Shown: positions 33,890 to 46,154, counted from the stretch's first letter. The stretch is 64,000 nucleotides of DNA from Saturnia japonica (GCA_033032175.1 CM065323.1:6634001-6698000), one strand, 5' to 3'. Program-made: numbers and translations. Notes: a model not told the origin generated them from the sequence alone.

Positions 33890-34817
33890 TCTATCTATGT
33901 ATAGTATAAAATGAAGTCGCTTTCCGCTGTCTGTCCCCTATGTACGCTTAGATCTTTTATACTACGCAACGGATTTTAATGCGGTTTCACTAACATTTAC
34001 AGATTTTTTTACGGAAGGTTTATATATAAAATTAATTCCAATTAAGTTTATATATAGTAGAGAAAGTTCAATTTATTTAATGAAGTAGTCAAAAAATGAT
34101 TTGCAGGCGCTTACACTGGCTAAACCTTATGCATTAAAATAATATGCAAAAAATTGTAGTTCTTCAAAAAGCCTAGAGAAGAGTTCGCAATAGCATATGT
34201 TTATTTACTAAGGTTGACTCACAGTAACCATTTTTATCTTCAATATATTAATTAAAAATATTACGTTATTGTAATGCTATTTCCTCCAATTCAGTATTGG
34301 TCTTTATCCGGATAAGTTCCTTAGTTAAATTGGGTATTTAATTTAGATTAATATTGTCCTTTACAGTTTTCCATTTAAACGAATGCCGTAGAAGATATCA
34401 GGAATTCAAAATTATTCGTGACCAAAGAAATCCTACCTAAAACCCTATGCAAAATTGCGCGTCGCGATTTAAGCGCACTGTTCGTAACTATGAAGTTACA
34501 TAACATACCGTCACGCCTATATCCCTGAAGTGTTAGGCAGAGTATAATAGGAGGCGAGCCTATAGCCATTAATCGGGCACAAAGCCAAACTACAAGTTGC
34601 TATGAGTATTTCATAGAAAAACCCAATAGCACTTTGCTCGATCTGAGAATCGAATCTAGGACCTCGAGCATAGCAGTCGTGTTTTGGACCACTAGGCTAA
34701 TGAGGCGGTTATGAAGCTATAACTGTCAATATTACAACGATAAAATCTAAATCAGGCTTATTTTAAAGATAAATTATAGCCCTTTGTACACGCGCGAAGC
34801 TGGGGGCAGGTCGCTAG
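33890..34817 (+). mobile_element. Helitron-like element, family HE, with SINE insertion
   Basis: It starts TCTATCTATGTATAG at 33,890 with A outside, has AATGAAGTCGCTTTCCGCTG and CTACGCAACGGATTTTAATG near the start, and ends CGCGAAGCTGGGGGCAGG then TCGCTAG at 34,817 with T outside. These are Helitron-type ends. The 928-bp span includes a minus-strand SINE A copy (34,495-34,710). No Rep/helicase coding is present. Confidence 0.6.
34495..34710 (-). mobile_element. tRNA-derived SINE, family A, copy 3 (nested)
   Basis: The minus strand starts CCGCCTCATTAGCCTAGTGG, with a degraded B box (GATTCGATTCTC), CCCGATTAATGGCTATAGG and GGCGTGACGGTATGTTATG at the tail. It lies inside Helitron-like element HE and so is younger than that insertion. 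Confidence 0.75.
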
Positions 34818-35702
34818 TAATTTTTAGAGTTGAAACGGATAGTGATTTGGCCCGATACCGGATATTATATATTGACATAATTAACTAACCAGACTCGGTA
34901 GGCTTTCTTGTTAGTTTTTTCAGAGACAAAGATGTTTTTTAAATTTATAATTTCTTATAAGTTTTATACTTATACTTATTAAGTTTAGGATCCTTTGTAT
35001 ATATTATTATAACAGTTAAACCTGTAGAACGGATAATATTTTTTTAATAGAATTCGTCGTTGTGTAAAATCAATCAAAAAACCTTAAAAATAGACTTTAA
35101 TAACTCTGTTATACTTTAATTTTCATTATTTATAAAAGTACATAAGATTTGTTGTTTCTATCACGGATTTATACAAATACTACGCCGCGCTCGATTGCTG
35201 TTAGACATACCCTAATTTATCCGTTTACATCTTTTTCTTTACATCGGACAACAATTAATGCAGCATTATGATATAAACTTTATCAATATAATTAATCGAA
35301 TTGATGGAACAAAATGTAAATACTTTTGTAACAAAATAATATGAATTTATCTCTCGATGTATTTTGACATTTTTAAATAATATTGCGTGCCAGTATATAA
35401 ATACTTTTAAGTATTGTCTACTAAAACCCATATAAAACTGTATTTTGATTTAAATTATTTGTAAAATACTGCCTATGGTCACTAATAAATTATTATTATT
35501 ATAATATTTTTGTTTACTAAATTAGATTTAAAATTGATCGTAAATAGTTAATTTGCCATAAGTATACATTATAGACGTATCTTCTAATATGAGCTTCGGC
35601 CATTATAAAAACTAGCACAGAATATATGCTTGAATTGCTAAATACTAATTTTCATATATCTATCTTAAAAAATGTCTCTCATAGGTACATGTTTTCATCA
35701 AC
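34818..35702. other. Unassigned AT-rich DNA
   Basis: No gene or known repeat recognised. Confidence 0.4.
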
Positions 35703-35815
35703 TTAGGGGTAGAATTTTCAAAATCCTTCCTGAATGCTCACCTAGAATGTAAATGGAACCCGCATGCGATTTTCCACGGTCCCTAGGCCCAATAGTTAGG
35801 GATGTGCGTTGATAT
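35703..35815 (+). repeat. Dispersed repeat fragment (family J)
   Basis: TAGGGGTAGAATTTTCAAAA, then TCCTTCC, and ATGTGCGTTGATA about 90 bp later, match in order a dispersed repeat I recall as common in Lepidoptera. No second copy in the window. Class unknown. Confidence 0.4.
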
Positions 35816-36048
35816 GTAAGCAGTTATTTATTGTTTGATATATATTATAAAAATATATAGATAGGTGGATTACAAATTGTGAATACAATTACTTTGGTAC
35901 ATTAGATAAACCTTAGTTTTATTACAATCAAAATCTAAAACGATCCAGTATTCTTGTATGTGACGGGTACGATTCTACATATAAGTACCTACATACATAA
36001 CAAACATTACAAGAGCCATATGGTCGAAACTTTGACTTTGTATGGTAC

Positions 36049-36321
36049 TTTAGCGGAGGTGAGGCACAGAGAGTAAAGATCCTCATCCGCCATAGAAAAG
36101 GGAGAATCCTCCGGCCAGACGGGAGCCATGTCTGGCGGGCAGCTGCCCCGACGGTTGTAGTCGGGTTCTTGTATATATGCTTAACGATTAAGTTAATTTC
36201 TATAGCGCAATGTAGAGGGTAGTAGGATGCGTCTTATGTGGCTCGATAGATGTCGCTATGTGTCGCTACGTAGTTGCGTCGATGCGTTGATGCGTCAGTT
36301 GTGGCGAGAGATGTCGCTACA
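36049..36321 (+). mobile_element. Solo LTR
   Basis: A 273-bp segment starts TTTAGCGG and ends TCGCTACA. The ends are a 7-bp inverted repeat with one mismatch (TTTAGCG against TGTAGCG). GTAC flanks both sides (36,045-36,048 and 36,322-36,325), a 4-bp target duplication. Internal words (GATCCTC, AATCCTCCGGCCAGACGG, GTCTGGCGGGCAG, ACGGTTGTAGTCGGG, TATGTGGCTCGATAGATGTC) match the LTR-like segment at 49,649-49,848. No internal retroviral-type coding lies next to it, so it is probably a solo LTR left by recombination. Ty3/gypsy versus another class cannot be decided. Confidence 0.65.
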
Positions 36322-36849
36322 GTACAAAGGAATTAATTCTACAAGAATTAAAAATGAAATTCTACTTTAAGCTAACATAAAAAGTCGTTGTTTTTTCTAA
36401 TCGAACACCTAGACTATAAATTTAAAATATAAAAATCCTACTACAGAGATTAATTTTTAGTTGTCAACAGAATACCGCCACAAAAAGAAAGTGAATTTCC
36501 AACCGCGCCGTGCCGCACCATACCGTACCTTTTTTTAAATGGCCCTCGAATAATATTCCTTTTGTCGGCTAAATTGGGAATTATTATGGTTTAGTGCGTA
36601 AAGGAAAATAATGTCGGGTATAGGGGCAGAGTTATAAGGAAATATTAAACAATAAATGCTTAGAAGACTGCGAATAGGTAGGTACCTACCGTTTTACCGA
36701 GAACGGGACTTTGACTTAATAAGAGATGAAAGTAAAATACGACCAAGTATTGTACTAATATTTATTTACTGTGGGCTTTACGTCGCTTTACATAAAAACT
36801 TCTGTCATTTAAGTGTTTTCCTCTTTGTCTAATATATATTGTTAAAAAG

Positions 36850-37170
36850 GAATGAGGGCTAATTGGTAGCGTGTACGTACACCTCATCAATCGATGTGAG
36901 TTCGAATCCCTGCAATGAGCCTAAACTTTCAGTGAAGGAAAACTTCGTGATCAAACTATAGCATTGTGGTTGGGTATTTTCTCACTCACGCCTAGCTAGT
37001 CACCGATTAAAAATCTGTCACCAAGCACTCGCAAAGTGTGTTCCGATAGTTGCACTTGAGAGCCAGTCCATAACTTCCAGTAGGATTAGCATGTCACCAA
37101 CTTAAGCTACATCGTCACTTAGCATTAAGTAAGATTCTGGTCATAACGCTAAACCTATAAAACATAAAAC
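36850..37170 (+). mobile_element. tRNA-derived SINE, family C
   Basis: The A box is degraded (GGGCTAATTGG) but the B box is good (AGTTCGAATCCC, 36,899-36,910). The body has GTGAAGGAAAACTTCGTGAT, TAAAAATCTGTCACCAAGCA, TTGCACTTGAGAGCCAGTCC and an A-rich tail. It matches 33,451-33,781. Confidence 0.75.
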
Positions 37171-37354
37171 AGAAATAAATATAAGCATTGCTTGTAATAA
37201 ATCAACTTTTATAAGTAAGGACATATAAATATTATTCACAGCTGGATAATAATTAACCCTCTGACTCGAAATTGTACGATTCAAAATTCACGCAGCTAGT
37301 TAACTGTGTAGATATATTAGGTAGCTATATTAAAAAAGAAAAATTGAAAATTTA

Positions 37355-37778
37355 TTAAACCCCCGACACAAGCAACCTATTCATTAAGACCATCCCAATA
37401 AACTCAAACACCATATATCTGCTGTAAGTTGGAAGGAGATAGGTATTCTACAGATTCCAGATGACGCTGCAGCATCAGGTTAAGGTTTTTCTAATGTCAT
37501 TGAAGTAACAGAATACCAAATCTCGACTCGATCAGACCTGTTGAAGATGCTCACATTTATTTTCAACTAGAAAAGAGCCGATAATCTTCAAGCTGTTAAA
37601 CAGAATTTCTTGATTTATAGCTAAGAACACTCTCGATTAAGTCACCTTTCAAACAAAAAAAAAAATTGATCAAAATCGGTTCAGCCATTTGTGTTTTACG
37701 TTGCCACAGAAAGACACACAGATACACACGTTAAAGTTATAACATCCCTCATTTTTTGGCGAGGGGTGGGGAAGTTAA
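37355..37778. mobile_element. TTAA-bounded element, piggyBac-like candidate
   Basis: TTAA at 37,355-37,358 is followed by ACCCCCGACACAA. At the other side TTTTTTGGCGAGGGGTGGGG precedes TTAA at 37,775-37,778. The ends are imperfect inverted repeats, (C)CCCCGAC and GGCGAGGGG. The interior near the right end has TGATCAAAATCGGTTCAGCC and a GACACACAGATACACACG run. TTAA duplication is typical of piggyBac. No transposase is visible, so at most a non-autonomous copy. Confidence 0.45.
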
Positions 37779-38383
37779 CAAACTTATATAGGTATCATTC
37801 GAATTATAAACAGAACCAAAAGATTAATTTTAAATATGAACGAAATAAAAATAACTACCTGTATAGAAAAATATAATTCATGTTTTATATACGAATACTT
37901 TTCGGTCACTTCACATTTCGCGCTCCCCATTCAGTACATTTGATTGACGAATCGATGAAAAGCGCTCTCTCTGATAGCTTATCTAACTTCGGCGCCATAT
38001 ATAAATCACTCTACGTGAACGTTTTATGGCTGGTATATTCAAATTGGGAACGTTATTTTAGATTTAGTTAGAAGCGCTTAATTGCGTTTCGTTGGTCTTG
38101 ATTTAACGTCACAAAATATATGTTTTCAATTAGCGTATTCTAATGCAACTACATATTTTATTAATTTAAAAAGATCTGAACATTATTTTTAACATTCAGG
38201 TTATATTATTTTCGTAGTTTTTATTTTATAATCTGTAGATATTATTTTTTAGCTACATTGAGAGCAACATTTTTTACTTTTTCCTAGTCTCAAATACAAT
38301 TATGATATTTTAATATTTTTTTTGGAAATTATATATTTAATCATTTATCTACTTGGCTTAGGTTTTTTGGTACAGTGAGAATA
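37779..38383. other. Unassigned AT-rich DNA
   Basis: No gene or known repeat recognised; short frames at 37,691-38,071 show no domain. Confidence 0.4.
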
Positions 38384-38511
38384 TCCATACTAATATTATA
38401 AACGCTAAAGTGTGTTTGTAACCTTATAATCCAGATAAGGACAGTATACCTTTATAATCAGTAAAGACCCAATTCTGGATACAACACAGACGAAGTTGCG
38501 GGCATAGCTAG
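38384..38511 (+). mobile_element. Very short Helitron-like element
   Basis: It starts TCCATACTAATATTATAAAC with A outside, and ends GACGAAGTTGCGGGCATAG then CTAG with T outside. At 128 bp it is among the smallest copies here. Termini fit the TC...CTAG rule. Confidence 0.55.
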
Positions 38512-38756
38512 TTAAACTATAAATTTATTATTACATAATACCAGGCCAAGAAAAACTAAACTCATCGATAAATCACAATTTGTCGTGACTGAGGAATAGT
38601 CGTCTGTTGACAGAAACCACGATAAGATCTTCAAAATAATTGCGTATTTTTACATTGGCAAATTCCCAAAATGTATTAAAACAAGGCATTAAGGCTGATT
38701 TTTATTCATCAACATGGTTATCGATATCTCACTATCCAATGCAAAAATTATATTCA

Positions 38757-39025
38757 ATCTACTGTCAAAATGTTATTATAGAATGGATCATTATGTGAAT
38801 ATATTATAATTATATTATAATAATATATTATTATTGTACCGATTAGGTATATTGATACTTGTACAGTTGGAAAAAGAAGATAAACCCGATCGAGTTTCTT
38901 ACGGGTTCTTCTCGGTGACTGGGATGTTTTACGAACGGCCGCGGCAGTTGTGTGTTGACGTTCATAAGTGCCTTCTTAGGGCCTCAACTAAGTAAAGTTA
39001 TCTTTTTATATTGATTTTGATTTTT
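38757..39025 (+). mobile_element. Non-LTR retrotransposon 3' end (family N)
   Basis: It starts with the polyprotein remnant LLSKCYYRMDHYVN (about 38,757-38,800). An AT expansion follows, then the tail: GATCGAGTTTCTTACGGG, CGGTGACTGGGATGTTTT and GACGTTCATAAGTGCCTTCT. The combination equals the end of the 11,900-12,410 element. 5'-truncated and inactive. Confidence 0.65.
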
Positions 39026-40210
39026 TGAAGCCGGCGATTTCCAACAGCTTATATTTAATAATTATGTGGTGGTTAAATTTGAGAGGAACCGTGAGACATT
39101 CTGTATTAACGAAGTTCCTTTCTTTTTATATTACGCGATGAGCAGATTTGTACGCACTGTTATATGTAAAGTACGAGTGGTACAAATCTGCTATAACACA
39201 GATGAGGCAATTCCACGACTGTTTTGAAAATCCTTTAATGTATTTGTGTTTTTATGTTTCACTTTTTCCAGTTTAACTCCCAATGAAGTCACCGTCCCAA
39301 GTACGCCCCAGATCGATTATGACATCTAATTAAAACACTTTTACATTGTTTACGTTTGTATGCGATTTAATTTCGGAATCAGGATCCATGTGATCGCTAA
39401 CGAGGTCTTTTACGAGGCCATCACGAATCGGTTAAGTGATATTTAGAAACATGGCGGTTTTTTACCTGACCGGAACATTTGTCATTGCCCGGGGACTAAG
39501 AGCCGCGGGGATGATCTGTCACCTTGATAAACGACCGCGTCTAATGCGAGCTCTTTCAACTAAAGTATAAAGTATCAAACGATGGTCCCCGATGTTATTA
39601 AGTATACTTTTGTGTGAAGTCGTAATGTCTCTAGGTTTTTGACTTTTATATATTATCTTTGAAATGATGCTTCTTTAGATTTGACTAAGAGTTTTCTGAA
39701 TATATTGTATGACGTCAGATTGAGTACATTTCAAAACGTTTATGTATTAATTTATTTCATAATATCAACAGCATTTTAATCTATTTGTTTCGAAGCTGTA
39801 ATCGATATTGTGTTTTAATGTTATTAAATAAAGAGATAATATTATAAGCGCAGAAGTAAGAACGCATGGCAATCTTGCCCAAATCGAAGCCATAAGCCAA
39901 TCCAAGCCGTATCTCTAAATGAAAACTAAAAACTGTAAACTACTATTTTAACACTATAGTGCACATTTAATTTATAGTTTTGTTTTGCGTTTTGACTAAA
40001 TCATATTAACAATATAATATACAACGAAAATTCACTTTAAACATACGTAAAAATTAGACACTCAATTTTTAAAATATTATAGATAACGACTTTTTAAAAT
40101 TACTAATGTATCACTGATCGCTCCAATTCTCATGAATTCTTTCCAATGGAAAATAATTAAAATCCCAAGAAATATATACATTGGTACCAAAATACCAAGT
40201 TTATTAACAA
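39026..40210. other. Unassigned DNA
   Basis: No gene or repeat recognised in about 1.2 kb. Confidence 0.4.
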
Positions 40211-40744
40211 CTAGCTGTGCCCGTGGCTTCGCTCACGTGGACTACAGAATGTCCGCGCGAATCTTGCTCCCCTGCTCCCGGCTATTTTAAAGACAAAAAT
40301 GCTTATTATGAGTTTCCTTAGAATATATCATACTCTTCCGGACTTTTTGTAGGTCTTTTTAATGCGTATAATTATGTAGTAAATTAATTTGCTATTTCTC
40401 TTATGGTTTACTCAGCATAAGCCATTTAAGCACCCGAATTGATTCACCATAACCAGTATTTTTTATTTGTGCTGAACCCTTATTCTTTTTTTTTTAAATA
40501 AAAGTAGCCTATGTTACTCCGTATATCATCAGCTATCAATCAATGAAAGTCCCGTCAAAATTGGTCCAACCGTTTCGGAGACTACCCGGAACAAACAGAC
40601 AGACAGATAAACAAAAATTTTAAAATGGGCTTTTTGTTATAGGTATCGTATAAACTTATATGAAAGTTAAATGCATATGCATTAAGTAAAAAACGGTTAT
40701 TTTGTCATTACAAACAGACACTTTAATTTTATTAATTGTATAGA
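40211..40744 (-). mobile_element. Helitron-like element, family HA, full length, best copy
   Basis: The minus strand starts TCTATACAATTAATAAAATT at 40,744 with A outside, and ends CACGGGCACAGCTAG at 40,211 with T outside. Just before the end, CGTG-AGCGAAGC-CACG can form a small hairpin, as expected for a Helitron 3' terminus. It is 534 bp with no coding. The interior matches 32,572-33,095 and 48,441-48,919 closely. Confidence 0.7.
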
Positions 40745-41792
40745 TTATCGTCATACATCGGTCACTAGATACACATTGATTTAATACAAGAATAGTTTTT
40801 TATCAAGTGTGTAGTGACTGCAATCTAAGAACCTGTACGATCGAAATATATTTATTATTTCTTCTTGTTACAGGACTGCGTTTCATTTTGGAAACATCTT
40901 AAGGTAAGTTATTTAAATCAAGGAAATATTTATGAATCAATAAGTCGTGTCTCTACTGAAGTAAGCAAGAATAATGGAAAGGGCTATTCCACGCTTCTTT
41001 ATTATTTCATGCAACCGAATTTGGTCAATATAAATAAATTACTCAGTACTATACAACTGCCGTTTTAATACCTATCTTTAACTTAAAAGAGGTATTGGCT
41101 TCCCTCTTATTTATCCAATCTATAAGATATGGATTTAAGTAGGTAGATACAAAATAATATCCATAAATAGGTTATAGAAACTGAAACAACGGATAGATAG
41201 TTTATTGAAATCGGCCGTTAGTGTTTCAAATGAGAAGTTAGCGATAGTTGAGCGATCGCGTCAACTTCACTCAATACCTGTCAAAATTGTACTACCAGCA
41301 ATGAAAAATATTAAAAATATTAAAAATATTAAAAAAAAAATCCTATGAAACAAATAGACATAATGATACATTATGGCCGATCAATAAGATTATTAGAAAA
41401 TGTGCTACGATTTTTAGCTCTCCATGTCGTTCTATTTTTTCATACATTTGTTGTTTACTTTTTAATTAATTACTCGACTACGGCGAAGCCATAATGAGGG
41501 TTATAATTTCAGTAAGCCATGTATATATCATCTGAACATCAATATCTAATTAAATATACTTATAAAAATAACTGGGTCGTTTTTAATATATGATGAACAA
41601 TTGAATGGTTGGTAGATAATAATTTCGGACATTATGTTTTCTTGTTTCACACTTTTCAAAGCACGATTTTTTTCGTAGTCGTGTTTTAGTTTATAAGCTG
41701 ATTTGAAATAAAAAGAGATTTTGCGATTTATGACATAATGGCAGGTCGTGATATTTAGCATAACTTACGCGAAGACGGCGGTTTTACAATAA
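40745..41792. other. Unassigned DNA with a small tandem repeat
   Basis: Nothing recognised apart from the 9-bp tandem repeat listed separately. The frame at 40,865-41,068 lacks any domain. Confidence 0.4.
41304..41340. repeat. 9-bp tandem repeat (AAAAATATT)n
   Basis: About three perfect AAAAATATT units followed by an A run. Confidence 0.8.
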
Positions 41793-42014
41793 CTAGCGGT
41801 CGCCCAATGATCGAAATTCGACCAGCGACTTTTTAATCATAGACTATTTTCTGTTTGACATTTGCAGTATGAACCTAAACAATAAATATTATATCACTGT
41901 TCATTCCGTGACAATGTCAATATTTTGGGAGGTCTAAGTTCAATGGTACTCATCAAGTAAGGATTCGCAGTATTAATTTATTTTATTTAATATTTTAGTA
42001 ACAGATATTATAGA
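41793..42014 (-). mobile_element. Helitron-like element, family HD, copy 1
   Basis: The minus strand starts TCTATAATATCTGTTACTAA at 42,014 (A outside) and ends GGGCGACCGCTAG at 41,793 (T outside). Length 222 bp. The interior words GATCGAAATTCGACC and ACTATTTTCTGTTTGACATT recur in copy 2, 65 bp further on. Confidence 0.6.
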
Positions 42015-42079
42015 TGAATGAGTGAATATGTGATATAAAATTGTATGAAAATTAGCTTAATAATATAATACTACTTATA

Positions 42080-42278
42080 CTAGCGATCACCCTAAGCTCG
42101 AAATTCGACCTACGACTTTTTGATCGTATACTATTTTCTGTTTGACATTTGTTTGGAGGCTCTAAGTCGCAGAACACTATTACTCCTAGCGGAGAGTCTA
42201 ATTTCAATAGCACTGTTCGAGTTAGGATTCGCAGTATTAATTTATTTAATTTTATTTATTAGTAACAGATATTATAAA
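42080..42278 (-). mobile_element. Helitron-like element, family HD, copy 2
   Basis: Same orientation and word order as copy 1: CTAGCGATCACCC, CTCGAAATTCGACC, ACTATTTTCTGTTTGACATT, AGGATTCGCAGTATTAATTT. The 5' TC end is mutated (AA). The middle differs by an insertion. Confidence 0.55.
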
Positions 42279-45210
42279 TAAATTTTAGCTTTCTGCATTC
42301 CTTCTCTACATAAACTTTAACCATGCATAATATCAGTCTTCCGTGCACGCAATAAGCTTAAAAAGGGTATAAAGTTTTTGCTTCACGTATTAATATAATG
42401 ATTTCATCTTATTTTAAACGCATAGATACTATGTAGTATACTAGGTCGTTTTTTTATTTACTCATATAAATATTATAATTTTTTATTCCTCATTCAACAC
42501 CAAATGGTCATAAATAATGGAAAAAAAACTAATCAGTATTAATATTTATTATATTATATTTCCATTAAATTACTCAAATGAATAACAATAAGGGTATATT
42601 TCCTGTTAAATATTTAAATTAATTCTTTACAAGACAAAATATGAGAGAAGTTGGCTTAATAATTTTATATTTTGTAGTTGGATAAATATAAGGCTTCAGT
42701 GATTACTTAACATCAGGTGAACTGTATACATGTCTGCTACCCAGTACTAAAAAAGGGATTTAAATATAAAGTGAATTTATCATCGCAATTCTGTATCATA
42801 AAAAAAATCCTATTACTGATCGAGAAAAGTCGATTTTATAGTTTTATACCCTGATACCCTGTGCCGCGCCGTCTATATTGTGTATGTAAGTTTCCTCATT
42901 TAACTAATTTTATTAGGGGTAATTTTTTTACTTATAATAATCTGAGATAGATAACATAAACAGAATATAATCTCGATACTTAATAACCCTCCACGGATCC
43001 GACGGGATTTTTAATACGTACTGTATAAATAAAGTAATTTCATTTGACTTATTGTATTCATTCCCATGAATGTCACCGAGCTCGATGCTGAATTAAAATG
43101 ACATTTTGTCGGGTGACCGGTCAGTTATTGGTCGTGTGATTATCTCGAAATTGGCTTCGAATATTATATTCTTACTTTCTGTAAACAGCGTAATAATTTA
43201 TGGATATGTATTGATGTTCATGTTTTGCGTTAAATACTACATGTGATTTAGAGCATTATATAGATAACTATATATGTATTATAATAGAAGTCTGGGCCAA
43301 GAAAACCTCTAAAAAGGATTGTTCTAGACATCAAATACTACGCCAACCCCAATATTTGTGAAATTGAAGTACATAGAAATGCATACTGAATGATCAAATT
43401 TAACGTTTTTAAAAAATCTACCAAATTTAAAACGGAATATTTGTAATATCTGCATGCATTTTTTTTTTACTTAAAAGGGATAGGTCAAGGAAAAATTTGT
43501 TATCTTAAAAGGATATCGGTAAAAATTTTAATTTTTGGTGGCGATTTTAAAATTGTTATTTTACTGAAATTTTTATTTTATCTGACTCAGTCATGAAAAA
43601 AGGTGAAATGCTTTAGGGGTTTAAAATGCCTTTTTTACACTATAAGTATAATAAACAAATTATTATATGAATTATTCGATTTGGGCTGTAAATAACTGAG
43701 AACCAAATTTTTGTCAATAATAGTGAATTTTAGGACTTTTAAAGCCTCGTTTTCTTGAGTTGTGACACCTAGAGGTTAACATTTGGTATTTGGGAATCGT
43801 ATTAGAGTATTATCTGAAAATTTGAAAGGTCTTAAGAAAATGTTTGAAAGGTAATGAAGTTACTTATATTATATATCTATAATATTATCTGTTAAAAATA
43901 GGTAAAGTTCCTTCCTTACACAAATTCTTTCACAAAAAGCCTAGACAAATTGTGGGAATCAAACCACATCAATCGATATTGTGGCCAAGTTCGATACATA
44001 CAATAAATTTCTTCCTTAATTATATTATTATTATAGATATTTATCTATCTTATTTTGTATTATTTTAATTATTTATCATTTAAAAATGTACGATTTCTGG
44101 TCGATTCGTAAACTCAATGGTATTTTTTCTGCAATGATTTTATTTTCTTTGACCGCTCTATTGAACCAATTATTATTTATTTGACAATAATTTACAATAC
44201 CAATGTTTGCGACCCAATAACGACCTAAATTTTTTAACCAAAGAAGAGAATATCAAAGATGAGATATTAAGCCTTTATCAAAAAAACAAACATTTGTCAT
44301 TCAACTCTTAAAATTGGCGAAGACATTTCAAAGTATCACAAGAATGCCTTCAGGCAGCCCGTTTCCGGTGATTCCGTCAAAAAGGCGCGTTTTTAAAAAC
44401 CCGCGCACAATGAACGTTTGCGTTGGATAAAGCAATTTCATTTCATCTGAGTCGCGAGCAAAGTGTAATTGTTGTTATTTCATTTGTCATCTCATTGTAC
44501 AATCGAAATTGTGTACCTACAATTTGTTGAAGTAAAATAATAGAGTTTATTCTAATATTGTCACCACGTTTTTGTTTTGTGTTTTTAATTGTTTGATGTT
44601 AATTGTAATGCTTCATTTATTCGATTTGTAAACTCGCCTTATTTTGCTAGATTTAAGTATGCGTAATATATATAGTTTATTAATTATACAAAGTACTTGT
44701 AGTAGAATTACAGCATGAGTCTTGGTATAATAGACATGTAGATAATACATCTACCAGGATTATTTTGTTGATTTTCATTTTCAAATCAACAAATTCATAT
44801 TTAGGCACTTACTGCTTTTCTCTGTATTTGTAGGCTGCAATGACTTTGGTAAATGTTCCTTGTAGTTATTGATAATCTTCATTGTTCTGGAAATTCAATG
44901 TTTTATCCATTATGTAAGTGATGATAGTCATTCATTTTAATAAAAATACGCACACGGCAATAATTCATATAGTAAGTTAGCGTGTAGCAAGTAACGAAAA
45001 ACAAACACATCAGGAAATTTAGTAATATGTACAAGGGTAAATGTGGCAAAATGGGAATAACATTAATATGACAAAATCATATAAAAGTATGACAAAAAAG
45101 TTTACTGTGCGTATTCACACACATAATAAAGGAATTGTAATATTTATTTAGAAATAATTTCGATATTTGCTTCGTCTTAACTTTGCCGTACTATGAAGCT
45201 GTCAAACTGT
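42279..45210. other. Unassigned AT-rich DNA
   Basis: Nearly 3 kb with no gene recognised. A short ACATCAGGTGAACTG-like segment at about 42,711 may belong to a lepidopteran dispersed repeat. Confidence 0.4.
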
Positions 45211-45294
45211 CTTCTGGCCGGTGTGTTCCCTTCTACCTACAATATGGAGTCCTTCAAAGATAACGCGAAGAAACGTTTGTGTAGGCCAGCATAA
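45211..45294 (+). pseudogene. LINE polyprotein C-terminal fragment
   Basis: A 27-codon frame reads LLAGVFPSTYNMESFKDNAK and ends at TAA. VFP-x-x-YN-(L/M)-x-x-FK-x-x-(A/V) is typical of the last residues of several insect non-LTR polyproteins. It is isolated and short; recognition rests on this motif alone. Confidence 0.4.
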
Positions 45295-46154
45295 TAGCGA
45301 TAACTGACCATTAATTATAAATCCCACGGTAGTCACCGATGTTATTGGATTGCACTGTGCTCACCATGGGGTGCAGTGTACTAATTATGATGTACTTCGA
45401 ATTAAAAAAAAAATCCCTCGTTAAAATTAAGGAGAAAAATTAAGGATTATATGTGGGTGTGTATGTGTATTAACACATCATTCAAGCATTAGCTTGAAAT
45501 AAAAACCTCACTATTAAAACATCAAATGTGTTGCTATTTAATTTTATTTACCCCATTTCTAATGAACGACCAGTTAAAAAAAAAACTAACACACAAAGCG
45601 CTTCATTAGAACGTCGGGTCCTATACAAACTTGAACACGGAAGATGCAATTTACATTAAATAAACAAATTATCTCGGTACGTTCATCCGAGACTGGGAGC
45701 CACGTCCTTTCAACAGGTGTTCTTAATTTGAAATCCAAATAAACGTTAACACCCAATGTACTTAAATTAAATAGCGGCCATTAGGAGCGAAACAGGCGCG
45801 TGTAATGCGATGACATCGTAAATTCGAAATTGGAACGATAATCAGTATTGCCATTATTACTGTAAAATTTATTTCTAATGAAAAGATTTTATTTTCAACA
45901 AACGTATTTAAGATAAAAAAAACTGCAATTCTCTGGTGCCGTAACTAACAAAAAATAAAAATAGACAAATCTAACCGTTTCAAGTTAAAATTGAATTATT
46001 TTAGTTTCGTCGTTAATTTAAAAAAGTTAAATTAAACAAATTAACTAATTTGATATTTGATTAATATTCGTAAAACATCTTTTTCAAATACCTCAAGGTT
46101 GTAAAGAGTTTTTACGTAGATATGTAGTCACAAAATAATCTATCTAAATAAATA
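45295..46154. other. Unassigned AT-rich DNA
   Basis: Nothing recognised. Confidence 0.4.

Noticed and set aside
40865..41068. 67-codon frame starting after TTACAG, possible exon
   Set aside because: A TTACAG acceptor-like hexamer is common in AT-rich DNA. No family resemblance, no donor site pattern and no conserved residues were recognised.
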